Assembly (NCBI GenBank): GCA_034509735.1
Contig: JACGWO010000002.1
Span: 50,899,115 to 50,963,114 of the forward strand
DNA: 64,000 nucleotides
Direction: 5' to 3'
Source: Sesamum alatum
Taxonomy: Eukaryota; Streptophyta; Magnoliopsida; Lamiales; Pedaliaceae
The notes under the pieces were generated by a model that had not been told where the DNA came from, did not search any database, and was given only the letters and a program-made list of their open reading frames with translations. Of the stretch, positions 21,177-34,557 are shown piece by piece (position 1 is the first letter of the stretch; each line of letters begins with the position of its first letter). The position numbers and the translations under genes are program-made.

Positions 21177-22783
21177 TTGAGCTGAGCTGGGAAGCAGCCG
21201 GTTGGGTAATAATAATATGCACACCGATTCCAAGAATTAATTAATTAAATCATTATTTTTTTTGTTAGAATTGAATTCGTGGTTTCCACTGCAAGAAATA
21301 GTTTTTTGCGGATTGCTTTTCTACTACATGCTAGACGTATTAGTTCGACTTACGTTTTGACATTTTCTAAACACTATTGTACTATATTTGAATCCGTTTT
21401 CTTTTCTCCAAAATCTTTCTTCAATAAGGAATCCATTATATCAAAGTATAAAATTCTTGAGAAAATTGCTTTTTTAGTACCATAATTTAGGATATTTTAC
21501 GGTATTGACGCGGGTTGTTTAAAATAACTTTAAAAAGTACTAAAAATATGTTTTTGTCTGTATTTTTTATATTATCATTAGATTTTTAAGTCATGCAACA
21601 AGGTCGAGCAAAAAAAGAGAAAATTATTATACCAATATTGCAAACTATTATGACTTGCGGTACCAAAAATATTACTTTCTCAAAATTCTTTTAGTGTTAT
21701 CTTTTTTTCAAGGGTACGAATATTATTGTTATTTTTCTTCAGATTTAAAAATAAATTAGGAAAATCAATATGGCGCTGAAAAGAGTATGTATTCGCCTAT
21801 TTTCTAATGACATAATTTTTTAAAATGATTGTATATTTACGTGGTTATCAAAATATGAGATGGGAACATCAAAGGTAAGAATTTCAAAATGCAGGTTAAT
21901 TACAAAAATCTTATACCTCCTGTTTGGATTTTCTAGACATAGAATATTGTTGGGCTGGAGCCTCGGGTGGAGTATATAGTACTACTGTTGAAATTAAATC
22001 ACATCTTAATCTTATCTTATGATGTTGACTATTTAAATATCATACTTATTTGCAATGATTTTCACAAAGTCCGAGCCTCGTTTATTTCGGACCAACGAAG
22101 TTCGTAAAACTAATAAATTTTATTTAACATACAGAGGTAAACACGCTAGGTTAGACCCCGTAACATTATTTAAGTTTTCGCCTGTTCTTTGCTAATGTCG
22201 GCGCTCAAGAAGGCAACTGGAAAGATAAATACAATGACACACCACAAATATTGTACCAGAGTAATCAACCACCTTAATGCAGCTCTAGTGAAGGAACTAA
22301 GAGTCTGCAAAGCCTACACAGAACAGGAAGATGAAACAAAAAATACATGTATGCTATTTCATAACTATACCTTGCGGGAAGGCGTAAAAGTAACAAGAAG
22401 ACCCCAACAGGAGTAAATCGAGGAATAACAAAACTCAAACTAAACCACAAACGGCATTCAAAAATCAGTACAAAATGTCCCTTGACATGTTGGGGAATTG
22501 CTTATATAAAATACAGAATATCCTCATCTTGCCGCCCTAAAGCTGCAAAAAAATGCCTCAGCTACCAAAGAATATTACAAAGAAGTATATCCACACCCTA
22601 TCACAGACAACACCAAATCACATTATTTTCTAACTTGATCCAAGCCTCGGCCTATTTGCCCCGCCAATTCCCAGAAAAGTGAAATGGGGATGAGAAACAC
22701 ACCGGATACAAAATATGCAATGCTCAAACCGTTGGTGTCCTCATCTGACTAAGTCAATCTCCAAGCAAGAAGTCATCCATAGA
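21177..22783. other. Region between ALG11 and clathrin heavy chain
   Basis: It holds the ALG11 5' leader and promoter side and the clathrin heavy chain 3' untranslated region (likely the part from about 22783 down). AT-rich around 21250-22150. I see no gene; the open frame at 22189-22416 has no recognisable product. No sure poly(A) signal. Confidence 0.45.
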
Positions 22784-25700
22784 TTAATAGGACCCATTGG
22801 TGGCATGCCAAACTGCGGCATTGGAGGCATTCCATACCGCCATGGGTGGGGGAGGGGCGGCAAAACCCCCTCCCATCCAGGAGGACCTCCCATGCCCGGC
22901 ATAGGTGTGCCGGCAAGCAAGAGGCAGTAACTGGGCATACATATTCTGCACCAAATAACCAAGCAAATGAGTTACGTCTTCAATATTTAAAACACAATTT
23001 ACCAGCACATGAGCAGGTAATATATAGGACTTCAGGGACTGAGAATATGATTGAGCACTATGGAAATGTAATGATCAATGTGTACATAATTACACATCAG
23101 AATAAGCACAGCTGACATGCAACACAATGAGGTTGAAACACTTTCTCTAAATCAAGGTTGAACATATAATGGAGGATTCCATGCATGACCAGAAAATTGT
23201 TTCAAGTGGTGTACCTGTTGCATCATAACATCTTTCTCCTCATTCTCTTTAGCCTTCACCTCTTTGACAGCCTCAATCTTGTCTTTAACTAGTTCATCAA
23301 CTTTGCCCGTGTATTCCCGGATAAACTGCACGAGAGGGTAAAGAAAAATACACACTTGCATATTAAACATGTGACCAACAAACACGACATAAAGGTACCA
23401 AGTTCTCAAGCAATATTCTGAAACTTCACCTAAAAGGTTCGGAGAGCATTTCATATCAGACGAGCCAACAAACACAAAATAAATGCACCAAGTAGCAAGT
23501 TTCATGCAAGATTCTAAAACTCCCCTTAAAAATATATATAAGCACCATCATGCATAAATGACCAGATAAGAGGAAATAATATGGATGGAGATTCACCTGT
23601 AACAGATACGGGAAGGCAAAGTCAATCATGTTATTCATCCACGCAAGTTCAAGTGCGACATCCGGGCGAATTAGATCGTAACAAACAAAGAGGCATGATG
23701 CAAAGCACTCCTTCTTACCCTACAAAAATATAAACAAAAATTAGATATCCATATCTCAACCAATAATTCTCTTAAAGAAACAACCTGGACTTTTCAAAAG
23801 CACTAAAATCCCCATGTAGTTAGAAGGAAATAGGACATCACAAAAACAATGGATCAAAAATGTGTAATCATATTGAAACTAATCTGAACCAATCGCATCA
23901 GAAAATCAAGCAGAGTTAACCACCCATTTCAAACAAAATGCATCACGTTGAAAATCTTACCCGTCTTTGAGCTAGATGGCCAAGCACAAAAACATCACAG
24001 AGCACATCTATCTTGTCATAAATGCAAATTAGATCTTGCATGGCAAGAACAACGTTATGTAGACATGCAATTTGCTTTCAGTGAAACGAATTCAAGTCAT
24101 GCCCAAACTAGAGAAGAAACGGATATTTTTCTTGGTGAAAAACACAAAGAATAGAGGTAACACCATCAGTCGTACCTGTTCAATGAAGTAAACAAGCAAC
24201 TCCTCAGCAAGCTCACGATCGCCAGATTGTGAAGCTGTCTCCATTGCATCCTTGTAAAGGTTGTCTTTCTTTGACAAGGCAATTGATTGCTTCCACCTGC
24301 CTGCCTTCTTGTAAATGTAGGCTGCCACGCGCCTCATCTCAAGAAGCTCATGTTTCTCAATCTGCTCAGGCACAAAGGAGAGTGTACATATAAGCATAGA
24401 GTTGGCGGAACGACAGAGAGTATGTAATTACATTACAAGTCACCTTTTGAGCAAGGCCAATCTGATCAAAATTATCATGCAAGTCAATTGATTCCCGTAG
24501 CCTGTCGTAATCCTCCTCTTCTACATAGATCTCATTGAGCGCTTCATTCACTGCAGAGACATTATTGCTCTGAACGGCTACCATATATGGCTTGACAAGG
24601 CGCAGGTGTCCCGCCTAAGAGAGCAACACATAATGTTATAAGAATAATGTTACACCTCAGACTTTGAACCAAATAATAGTGCAGTTAGAAGGGGATTAAC
24701 ACAAGAAGCACAAGTCTGAACCTTTCTCATGATGTCCACAACACGGGTGTGATCCACACGAAGAGCAAGCACGTTTAGAACATCATTGATGAGATCAGGG
24801 TGTTCTTGCAAATAGAAGTGCACAGCCTTGTAATATAGCTCCACATTGGCAACTTTGACGATGATATCTTTGAATTGCATGTGATCCCAAGCTTCAGGGG
24901 AGTGATTCATGACAGTTGTTGCAGCATTATCAAACTCGTCATACTGAATGTACAAGTAGGTGAGTTCTTGCCAGTGCTGCTGTTCGTCACATGCTCGGAT
25001 CAGCTTGGGAATGTTGAGACGAGTAGAAAACAATTTGATGTGCTCCATGAGCTTCTCATGGCGATATCTAGCATAAAGGACACCAAGCTCTGTAAAGATT
25101 CCCATATGTGCGCGTTCCAGTCCCAAACCACTCTCCATTAGAGATATAAGCTCATTAAAGCAGCCTCTGTTCTGATAGTACTCACTGACCTCTTCCAGGT
25201 CATCAACCTATAAGAACCACAAAATTTTGTAAAACATTACTCATTATTTACAGATCGCCAAATGTGTGGCTTGAAGTTGATTCTATTAGAATGTGCTACA
25301 TTACGACGCAGTTGAATAGCTATAAAGTACCTGTACAATGATGTTGAGGCCACAAATCTGAGCCAAGCGGAACTCCTCAGCATCAACACAGGCAAAACAC
25401 ACTTCCTTCCATGTCTTTGCGCTATTTGCTTTCCGCGCAGCATCAACAGCACCTTGGAATTGTTGCAACTTCACTAATGTGATTGCCAATTTGCCCCAGT
25501 TAGAAATAAAAGCATAAATAATCTTTGCAGCCTCATATAAAGCTTCATCATACAAGCGATCACCAACATTAGGTAGATTGGCGACATTTGGCATGAGAAT
25601 AAATTCTTCAATATCACCCAGCCTATCAATCTTAGCGTATGCGTAGATGAGCTCACTATCCACTTTGGGCTCTTTTGTTTTCTGCCTAACCATGAGAAGA

Positions 25701-28700
25701 TATTTCACCAGGTCATGATAAACATCCCCATCCTCCGCAGCTTTGATGACTTCCAGGAACTGAGTTGCATCATCAGCACGAATAAATGATTCAATTGCAT
25801 CACTGACAAGTCCTTCCCTGAGTTGAGCTTTAGCCACTTGACTCCATACAGCATCTTCTTCAACGCGGAATGCAAATTCTACAGCTCGGTTAATGTCTCG
25901 GATATTATCCAACAAGACATTAACAGCCTGGACATTCAAATTGAACTTCTTAAAAATAGCATAAGCTTCTTCATACAATTGGGCTTCCACGGCCACTTCT
26001 CCAACAGCCGGGCCATCAAAGTTATCAAGCCTATTAACATAGTCCATAACCCTAGACGAATCAGCCTTGATTGCAGTTAAAATAAGTAAGTTCTGCAGGT
26101 TGAAGTTCCCACTGAACGCCGAGTTTTGAAGCACAATCTTTTCAAGCAACTCAATTAGCTCATGGGGAAGATCAGCTGTCATAAAAGCCTTAACAGCAGC
26201 AGAAACTTGTTCTGGACTTTTGCTTTCAGGCAAAGCAGTAGATACAACTTGATCGATGAGAAGTCGTCTGAATTCATTTTCAGGATCAAGAACCTTGGCC
26301 CAAAGATCACCATCCATTCTTTCAACCACATACCTACAACAACAAACCAGAGAGTCAAAGTTTACAGAAGAATGAAACTGAGAAACCAGGCATTACAACT
26401 ACATCAGTCACAAACCTTGCTTGCAGCTTGAACAAAGAATTCTTATTTGTCACATTAATAAGTTCATCATCGCATGTTCCTTTCCGGTATGCCACAACAG
26501 CAAGGGTAGGATCACGTTTCTCACAGTATTTACCCACAACACGAGGATCATAATATGGATTGGTGGTGAGGAAGTGTTCCGGGTTGTTGTTGCTATCTAT
26601 TATGATTTTACCCAAAGCATTGTGGACATGAACATCTTGGCTTCCCTCACTCACAAGATGCTCCAAAAATTGAGTAAGTAGACGAAGTCGATTCCTGCAT
26701 ACACATCTCATACATGAGGATATTAAAGAAAAGGGCATCCTTGAAGAGAATTCACAAGAGAGTAGACAAGGAACCTTTTTTCACACTCCTCCACCAAAGG
26801 CTCAACTGGAAGGAGAGAACGGACGGAAAGGATCAGGCCTTTAATGAAATCTTCAGGACACTCATCGTCGAGGAGCTGTCCAACAACTAATGGAGCATTT
26901 CCTGGATTAACCTATCCAGAAAGAAAGCAGAGACTCACTTGCATGAAAAACAAATTTCTACAGCAAAAAGAAGGATTCAAGAGGAAAACAAACCTTTTGC
27001 ATGTAACCTTCAATGTAGCGAAGCATATTGTTGGAGTACAAGTAATGTGTGAGGTCAGGAACAAAACCAAAGCGGTCACACACATTGATCAGTGGCCGTG
27101 CATCAGGGAGTTTCGCTTCCATTAAAAAGTTCTTGGTCTTTTCAGGATCATAGAAATTTGATTCCCTTGTCACCCGTTCAACCTCTTTAATTTGTCCAGT
27201 CTTGGCAGCTGCTTCAATGTACTTGAAGTGAATTTCAGGATCCTCACTGTCAAAGAGCAATATAATTAGCACAAAACCTAGCAAATAGGTTAGTGGTGAA
27301 ACTGATCATCCCTGGCAGTAGAAGTCTTCTGCTTCCTAAATAGATTACCTGGAGCTCAAATACGAGCCCAAGAAGAAGTACAATCCTTCATACGATTTGA
27401 ACTGCTCAAAGAGCTTAATACATGCTTCAACACCCAATTGTTCGCAATATTCTTTCGCGACCTACAGAAGTCAGTATAGTCAACATAAGAAGGCTATAGT
27501 CAAGCCAACTGAACAACTTAACTTCACATTCTCAAAGAGCTTGGTTCCCAAGAAGACTCTTTAAACACACGTCTACAATGGAAGAACAGAATAGCCAACC
27601 CTGTATGGGAGAATATCACAGTAGTAGCTTCTGACCCTACCTGGACAATTATCTGAAGGTTTCCTCTTAAGTTGACCAGTAAAAGATCTTTCATACACTC
27701 TAGTGCCCATTCCTTAGACAGTGTCCCAAAGAATTCCACAAGCGCCTGAAATAAATATATCATTAGAAACTAATATGACCACTCAGAGAACGAACACAGA
27801 TAATAACTATAATTTAATAACCTGTGGCTCAATTGCATGAGTATTGACAATTACACGCTTGATATCAGGCAGTTCAGTGTAATGCTGCAGGCACAAAGAT
27901 ATTGTTTTAGTTAAATGGGAATTTGAGTATACGTATTTGTCCGTGTAACATAGTAATGGAAGTGTACATAAATGTGAAGAAATCAAACCTGAAGTGCTCG
28001 CACATAAAGACCTGCTTTCTCACAAAGTTGAGCAATACGTGGCCTGTCATAGTGACTAAACATGCCATTTGCCAAAATGGCATCTGCCACATTAGGGAAG
28101 GTCACAAGATTGATCTCCAGGACCTGAAGTAAAACGAAGTGTCAAGATTCCAGTGTTTGACAAGGAGATGCAACTCATATTGATCCACAACAGCAAAAAT
28201 CAATGATTGACCTTAGTTTGCAGGTGTGCATGCTCTGGCAGATTTGGTTTCAGAACATCCAACAGAAACGCTGTTGCCTCACGGATCATGTTCCTCTGGT
28301 GAAAAAGTGATTATTTAGAAAGATATTACTAAATTGACTATCTCAAAAACGTTAGGTATAAAAGTAAGGGCTTTCAGACACAAAACAGAGGAACATACGC
28401 ACAAATTAAAATTTCAGAGACATGGGACAAAAGTTCAAACAAACAAGAAGAAAATATTCAGACCTGAAGAAAGAGATCGGTAATGGTATTGTAATCAACG
28501 GGACAACCTCCCTCCATTTGAGACATCATAAGGGCAAAATTAACAGCTCCCTGCAAACATCAGAAACTTCATTACAGAATGTAATTACAAATATCAAATC
28601 CATATGCTCATAATATAATAAAAGAAAATTGCAAAAGTATGATAATTGATATCATCACGTATTGAGTTTGCGTCACACATACCTGAGGATCTGACCGCAA

Positions 28701-31700
28701 AATGGTTTGAAGAAGGAATAGATAGTCAGGTGTATACCCAACCTGTTTCAAGAAAGCATAATTTATTAAAATCCATTAGATAACATCAGGGAATAGCAAT
28801 GACCAACAAAAGAAACAGCAGCTCCTCCTTATCTGACGTGACAATTATCCTGAATCAAATAAAAGAAAGGAGTATGATATTTCAACCATCATTATGCAAA
28901 TAACCTGCTTTGAGTATATCAAGATTTTGTCAAACTCCCGACGCTCAGCAAAAGCCGCCACAACTTTCGGTGTAGCTCTGGCTTTGATATATATTTTCAG
29001 GGCAAGGTCATTGTCAACAGTCTACAAATAGACAAGAAAGGACAAAGTTCATATCACGCAATAAAAGGTGGAATCTTAAACATCATAAGAACTAATAAAG
29101 TATCAGGAAGAGGTGGATATTTCAACTTATGCTGGAAGTATAACCTTCACAAGGTCTCCAAGTTCCTCACTACATTCCAATTTATCTTCAGCCAACCAGT
29201 TCTCCAATAGATTCTTCTTGTTCTGGTTGACAACAAGACGTGAAAGCTCCAGAGACTCAAATGCATTAAGCTTTCCTTTAGTTAACAGTGTTCCAAAGTA
29301 CTGTAGTAATGGCGGTGTCTGGCCAGCTTGAACAGGAACACTCTGAAAATGCACAAATTCCATAAGAAAGTTAATGCCATGAGGAATTTATGCTACCACC
29401 CACTATGTGTCTGGTCGTGAACAAATAATTTTAGAAAGGACAAGTACCTGAAATTTGGCAACAGTATCAGGTGTCCGGAGGATGCCTTGTGGAGATTCTG
29501 CAGCAAGCTCGGCAGCCTCCTTGTACTTTGTCTGAGCAAACAATTCATGGAAACGCTGGACAACCTACGGCATGCAAGATACACACAAGGTAACTCATCT
29601 TTATCCAATACGAGAATGCCTTGAAAAAAAATAATACTTAGATTTAAGAGAACCAAAAGTGACGAATATTTGCTGAAAGGAGTAAGATGATGGAATTTTC
29701 AGTCGGTCAAGTCTTCAAAATATTCTGCAGGTGACATGCAAATCATACAGGGAGATCCCCCTATAGATCCAATCATATACTGTCATACATTTAATCATTT
29801 ATAAACATGGAAGATAAGGGAAGAAGTACTTCACAAGTTTAGTCCAGATTTTAATTCCGAAATAACTATTGCCTAATTCATTTATGCCTCTACAAAAACC
29901 CATATTTGACATGGAAATTTTTACCAACAAGCCTCCCTTGACAATGCGTAGAGGAATAGCTGTGACTCTTCCTACCACAATATCCAGGAAAAAGGAAGAG
30001 CGTCAAAAGCCAAAATCAACTTACCAAATTCTCCGCACCAGGAAGGTTTCCTCTTTTGGCAAGATTAACAGCAAGCTCCAGATTGTTTAACTACAATATC
30101 ATTTAGGATTCAGTATCTATGATAGAGAAAGTTTAAGAATAGATTATACAATGCAAAATCTGATGAACATACCTGCCCACTGACGAAGGGCACGATAGTT
30201 GCGTCATTCACTGTAGCAAGTAAAACCTGACCTCTCCTATTAATTGCATAGAAACCTCCAACAGATGAAGCTTCTGCCGTCAGAAATATCGGATCGGGAC
30301 TGATTCTATTTCTGTATACAGCTGTGGCTGTTTCCAGATCATATACAAAGAGCAGACCAAGCTTCGTAATCACATAAATAAGGCTATATTTATGAGATAT
30401 CTGCAAAATCAGGAAGGGGTGTTGTCAGAGATGCAGAATATATGCAACAGCATAGACTCACATGCTGAGATGAAAATAAGTCCTCCAAGAAGAAATACCT
30501 GCATGGCCACTGGAAAATCGTCAGCAAAATCTGGAGGGAAGAACAGATCTGCTTGCTTTTTCGTAAAAGACGGTTTCCCTGCATAAATTACCAGCGTTAA
30601 CCAACCAATAAGAACAAACAAAACCTGAAAAACACTATCCAAACCTACTGCATTATAAAAACACCAAAATCCATACAAATGAAATATATATCCACCTGGC
30701 TGAGCACCAAGCTCAATAACATGCAACTTGGATGTGATCTGACCAGCATTAGAGGATTTCGTTGCAAAAGAAATAAGAATGGAGTCTTTATCATTCCCTG
30801 GAACCTGCTCGAAGGTACACACATTACATTAAAGTTGCCGCCATAAAGCGCACACAGAGCCAACAAATCCAAAGAGCAAACTCATACTCTAAAAGAAGCA
30901 AATGATGCAGCATGAGCTTCAAGAGCTTGACTGCGTTGCTGATCCACAGAAAACAGCTGCATATTTCCTTTGACCAGTTGAGGCCGCTAAAAGAAAGAAT
31001 TTCACCTTAGTAAGAGCATTGTCAAGGAAACGATAAACACATAAAAAAGAATGTGGACAGAATCTGAATCTGTGTACTATACTATAATATATATATTCAT
31101 AGTGAAGTTATCATGCTTAAAACAGTGTCCAGAAAGGTTAAAACAGCATCAGAAAAGAAGAGAACAGTAAGCATAAAATGAACAAAGAACTACATCAATG
31201 AGTTCAATATTAGTTAGCAGATGATCTTGGATAAGCATTAGATTAAAGCATCATTCAAAACTGTCTGCCAGCTATTATAACAATTCAAAATAATCACCAC
31301 CATGGTGATTACCAGATAAACAAAAATAAGTAAATTTGTACACAAGCACTTTGATATTTCTTAGAAGACTTGGCTATCAATTGCTCCACACTTCAATTAT
31401 AACTGAAACGCTCTTGTGCTACATCAGATAGACATTAGTAAAAGGAAGCAATTTGCAGATACATACATCATCTGCAGAAATGTAGGTTTAATAGCATGTT
31501 AGAGCAAAGGTATACAAGATGCACAAGAGAGAATCTCAATCAAGAAAGAAAAAGAAAAAAAAAGGGAAAGGAAGAACCCTTTGGCATTAGGCCATAACAT
31601 TATTCTTCCTCCAAAATTAGTTTTTTGGCACCTAAATTTTCATTTTCATCTGATTCAGTATAGATCAATCCAATAAAAATCATAATGCCACAGAAACCAG

Positions 31701-34318
31701 AAACTTGGATGTTACAATTACATCCGCACCTATCAATGGAACTTACAAGCATCATGACTAGAGGTTGTAAGGGGTAAATAAGAATCTCATACATTTTACA
31801 ACATTTTTCTCACCCCTATTTCCAAATATAAACACTACGTCTTCATACTGATATAGTTTTGGTACACACATCATACCGCTGTGTTGCCAAATTCCAGCAT
31901 AACAAACTTGAAGAGTTGTATGCATTCGAAAATTTAACACTGGCATTAACGTGAATATGATAAAAAGGAAAGCATGGTGAAACATTGGAAGACAATTAAA
32001 TATATACACCCACCAAGTTACCTAAATTTGTCATATTTCAAGCCAAGAAAAATATTAGTAGGTTCTCAAAATTGATGGTGGTGCATTTGCATTATATAAA
32101 AGAAAATGCAATTTCAAGAAGAACTTTTATGCTCGTACAGAAAACTCAGTGATTTTCAACAAGAATTCATCCTAAAAGTTGGCGGTATCTTACGTGTTTT
32201 AAAACAAGTAACCAACAAAGTGTCACAAACCAATTAATTATTACAAAAGTTCAAGCAAAAAGCGAGGAATAAAATAGTGCAACCGGAAAGACTGTACATC
32301 ACAGAATTTTAATACTAAACAATGTCAATTTTATATGAATTATAACCAATTTCTAACATTTCCAGACGAGTAAATTGGTAAAGAATGGTTGGTAATCACA
32401 TACCTCAGGTGATCCAGGAGCAATTCCAATCAAAACCAACCACTTTTCAGAAGGATCGCATTTATAATTAATTATTTGGTTGTTGGCTAAATTGGCGGTT
32501 CTATCAAACATCTTTACAGGTTCAGAATCACCTACACAGAGCAAGATGGAAAACACTTCAAAAAACAAATACAGAGCAAATCTTTAAAAAAGAAAGGAAA
32601 AACTGAAGCCATGCACTAAAATTAGGAAAACCCAAACAACAACGCCTTACCTTCAATTAACCAGTGGTAAACTGAGGATTGTGTGACTAAACCCAACATC
32701 TTAGGGGTAATCCACTTCCAAAAGACAACCTGTCCAAAAGCATAATATCCAGATAAGAGAGCTTGACCATACTTAGTTGCCATTTATCAAAAAATGTGTA
32801 TAGTGTGCTGCTATTTCAATAAGCTATTTAGAGCAAAAATCAACTTGCCTGCTCCGGCATCTGATGCGACTTCATCTTTGCTTTCGCCTCAATGTTAAAT
32901 ATTTGTAAGTGATCTTGAGTGGTTCCAGGAAGTTGAGCTTCATCATGAAAGCTAATATTTTCAGTATTAGGATCAACATTAAAGGAAGCAAGATCAATTA
33001 TAATACGTACTAATTTGATTCTCTTGATTAATTTGGACAAGCACAATTTATGACCCTTTACCAGGAAATAGCAATCTTAGTAACTGCAGGTTGGTGTAAC
33101 AAATTCCCCAAATATGTAAACAAATGCTAAAGCAATTGCTTATGTTCCTCAGACCAACAACCTTACTGGGCACAGGAGAGAGATTTTAGCAAAGTATAAT
33201 AATATGAAGCAAGCTTATGAGTTATTTCTAAGTCGTCATTGTCATATCATTTCTGAGATCAAAATACTGATTTAGACTCTCTACTTCCCTTTTCAAAAGC
33301 TATAAAGGCTTTTCCTAATAAAAGCGAAGGCATTTATTACACCAATAATTTTAGAAGACATACTAGAGAGAGATTTCTCGACAAATAACAATGTGCAGCA
33401 AGCTTAGAAATAACATGAAGCTGACATAATTATTAATCCTTTCAGAGGTTGCCCTGCCAACCTTTCCTATTGTGATTTCTTAAAGCTGCTTGTGTTCTCC
33501 TGATTTCACTAGCTATAACTCCTACATGATTATCCTACTCTACATTTTATATTTTCGTTTTTCCACAAAATTCCAAGTCATTGTCATAGAAAACCTTAAT
33601 AGACCAAAATGATCATCTTCGTAATAACCCACATCCAAAAACTCGAGGCCAGGCAAACTCACATGTCAAAAAATACATCATAAGTCACATGGCAATAACA
33701 ACTGTATGCGCCAATAAAATTGTAAACAGTAAATGACTTGAAAATGCTTGGCAGAATTCATTCACCTTTTAGAGCCAAAATTCTACTATTTGGATTCATA
33801 AGTGCCGAATCTGCAGTAATAGGCCGCCTCAATGGCTGCATTGGCATGTTCATATCAATGATCACCACACTATTTTGAGGCGCCGTTTCACGAACACAAA
33901 TGTACTTATCGGATTCCATCGTCACGTTTGTAAATGTAATGAACTGCGGATTGATCCCTATGCTAGTCAACTGCAATCACCACATTAAACACACTCAAAG
34001 TCCAATTCTACTAAAGACAAGCTCAGATTACGATAACCTCGAAACAGAATCAATAGATCTGAAACTAAACTAATCAGAAGATAATCCAAACATGAAATGA
34101 ACCATTTCGTGCAACTGGCAACTATAGCACCACATCAAATCTAGCAATAATTAAGCAAAATTCAGACAACACGGTGCAAATGAGCAGTCACACAGTTGAA
34201 AACGGAGAGTAATTGAGTTCAAAACAATCAAAACAAATCGCGAAAAAAAAGCGAGGGCGGAAATTCGGGGTACCGTGAGCGCTTCTTTCATGGTGATCGG
34301 AGCGTTTGCGGCCGCCAT
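22784..34318 (-). CDS. CHC: Clathrin heavy chain (30 exons, 1705 aa)
   Basis: The exons are 34274-34318, 33766-33970, 32849-32937, 32651-32729, 32404-32531, 30888-30986, 30696-30804, 30499-30578, 30173-30400, 30025-30090, 29448-29564, 29145-29342, 28905-29021, 28683-28742, 28464-28550, 28212-28295, 27989-28123, 27822-27884, 27641-27745, 27349-27461, 26994-27246, 26775-26911, 26416-26694, 25331-26333, 24722-25207, 24444-24614, 24176-24361, 23597-23719, 23215-23325 and 22784-22945. They sum to 5118 bases, 1705 codons plus none left over, the usual plant length. The product starts [15 protein letters not shown]. The N-terminal propeller spans about the first 330 residues, then come linker, the seven leg repeats, the trimerisation region and a Pro/Gly/Met-type tail. 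It forms triskelia that coat endocytic and trans-Golgi vesicles. Intron 3 uses a GC donor. The last exon holds compensating frameshifts. All other introns are GT-AG. Confidence 0.95.
32730..32848 (-). other. GC-AG intron (intron 3) of clathrin heavy chain
   Basis: The exon ends GGAGCAG and the intron begins GCAAGT; the acceptor is GGACAG before GTTGTC. Only this donor keeps the frame (phase 0) and the family sequence across the junction. The nearest GT, 4 bases inside, would shift the frame. Apart from the C the donor is a perfect consensus, typical of functional GC-AG introns. Confidence 0.85.
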
Positions 34319-34459
34319 GACGGAAGACAAATCAAAGCTTCGAGATCGAAGCTCCGGATCTGGAAAAGGATCGGAAATCGAGAGCTGAGAACGCCGGCGT
34401 ACCAGCAGATAACTTCTAAGATCTGGAGCAGCAAAGAGACACCCTCGAACCCTCCGAGA

Positions 34460-34557
34460 ACCAAAGAGAAACTAAGAGAGAGAGATCTAGAGAGAGAAAG
34501 AGAGGAGGGGGTTCTTCTAAAGGGAGAAACTAAGGAGAGAAGTGTATATATATAAAT
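34460..34557 (-). promoter_or_regulatory. Clathrin heavy chain core promoter and CT-rich leader
   Basis: A TATA-rich element (34545-34557) lies about 230 bp upstream of the ATG. Between them the minus strand is strongly CT-rich (about 34465-34530), a pattern common in leaders of highly expressed plant housekeeping genes. The start site itself is inferred. Confidence 0.5.

Noticed and set aside
21174..21233. Upstream in-frame ATG of ALG11 as the start
   Set aside because: The 19-residue extension has no family match; the ATG at 21176 gives the family length and a normal N-terminal membrane helix.
22189..22416. Small plus-strand open frame between ALG11 and clathrin
   Set aside because: No recognisable domain, no splice context, and it lies near the clathrin 3' untranslated side.
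22741..22962. The +1 frame of the last clathrin exon as the real C-terminus
   Set aside because: It contains expected Pro/Met/Gly words but does not join exon 29 in phase and overruns the normal stop; better explained by compensating indels.
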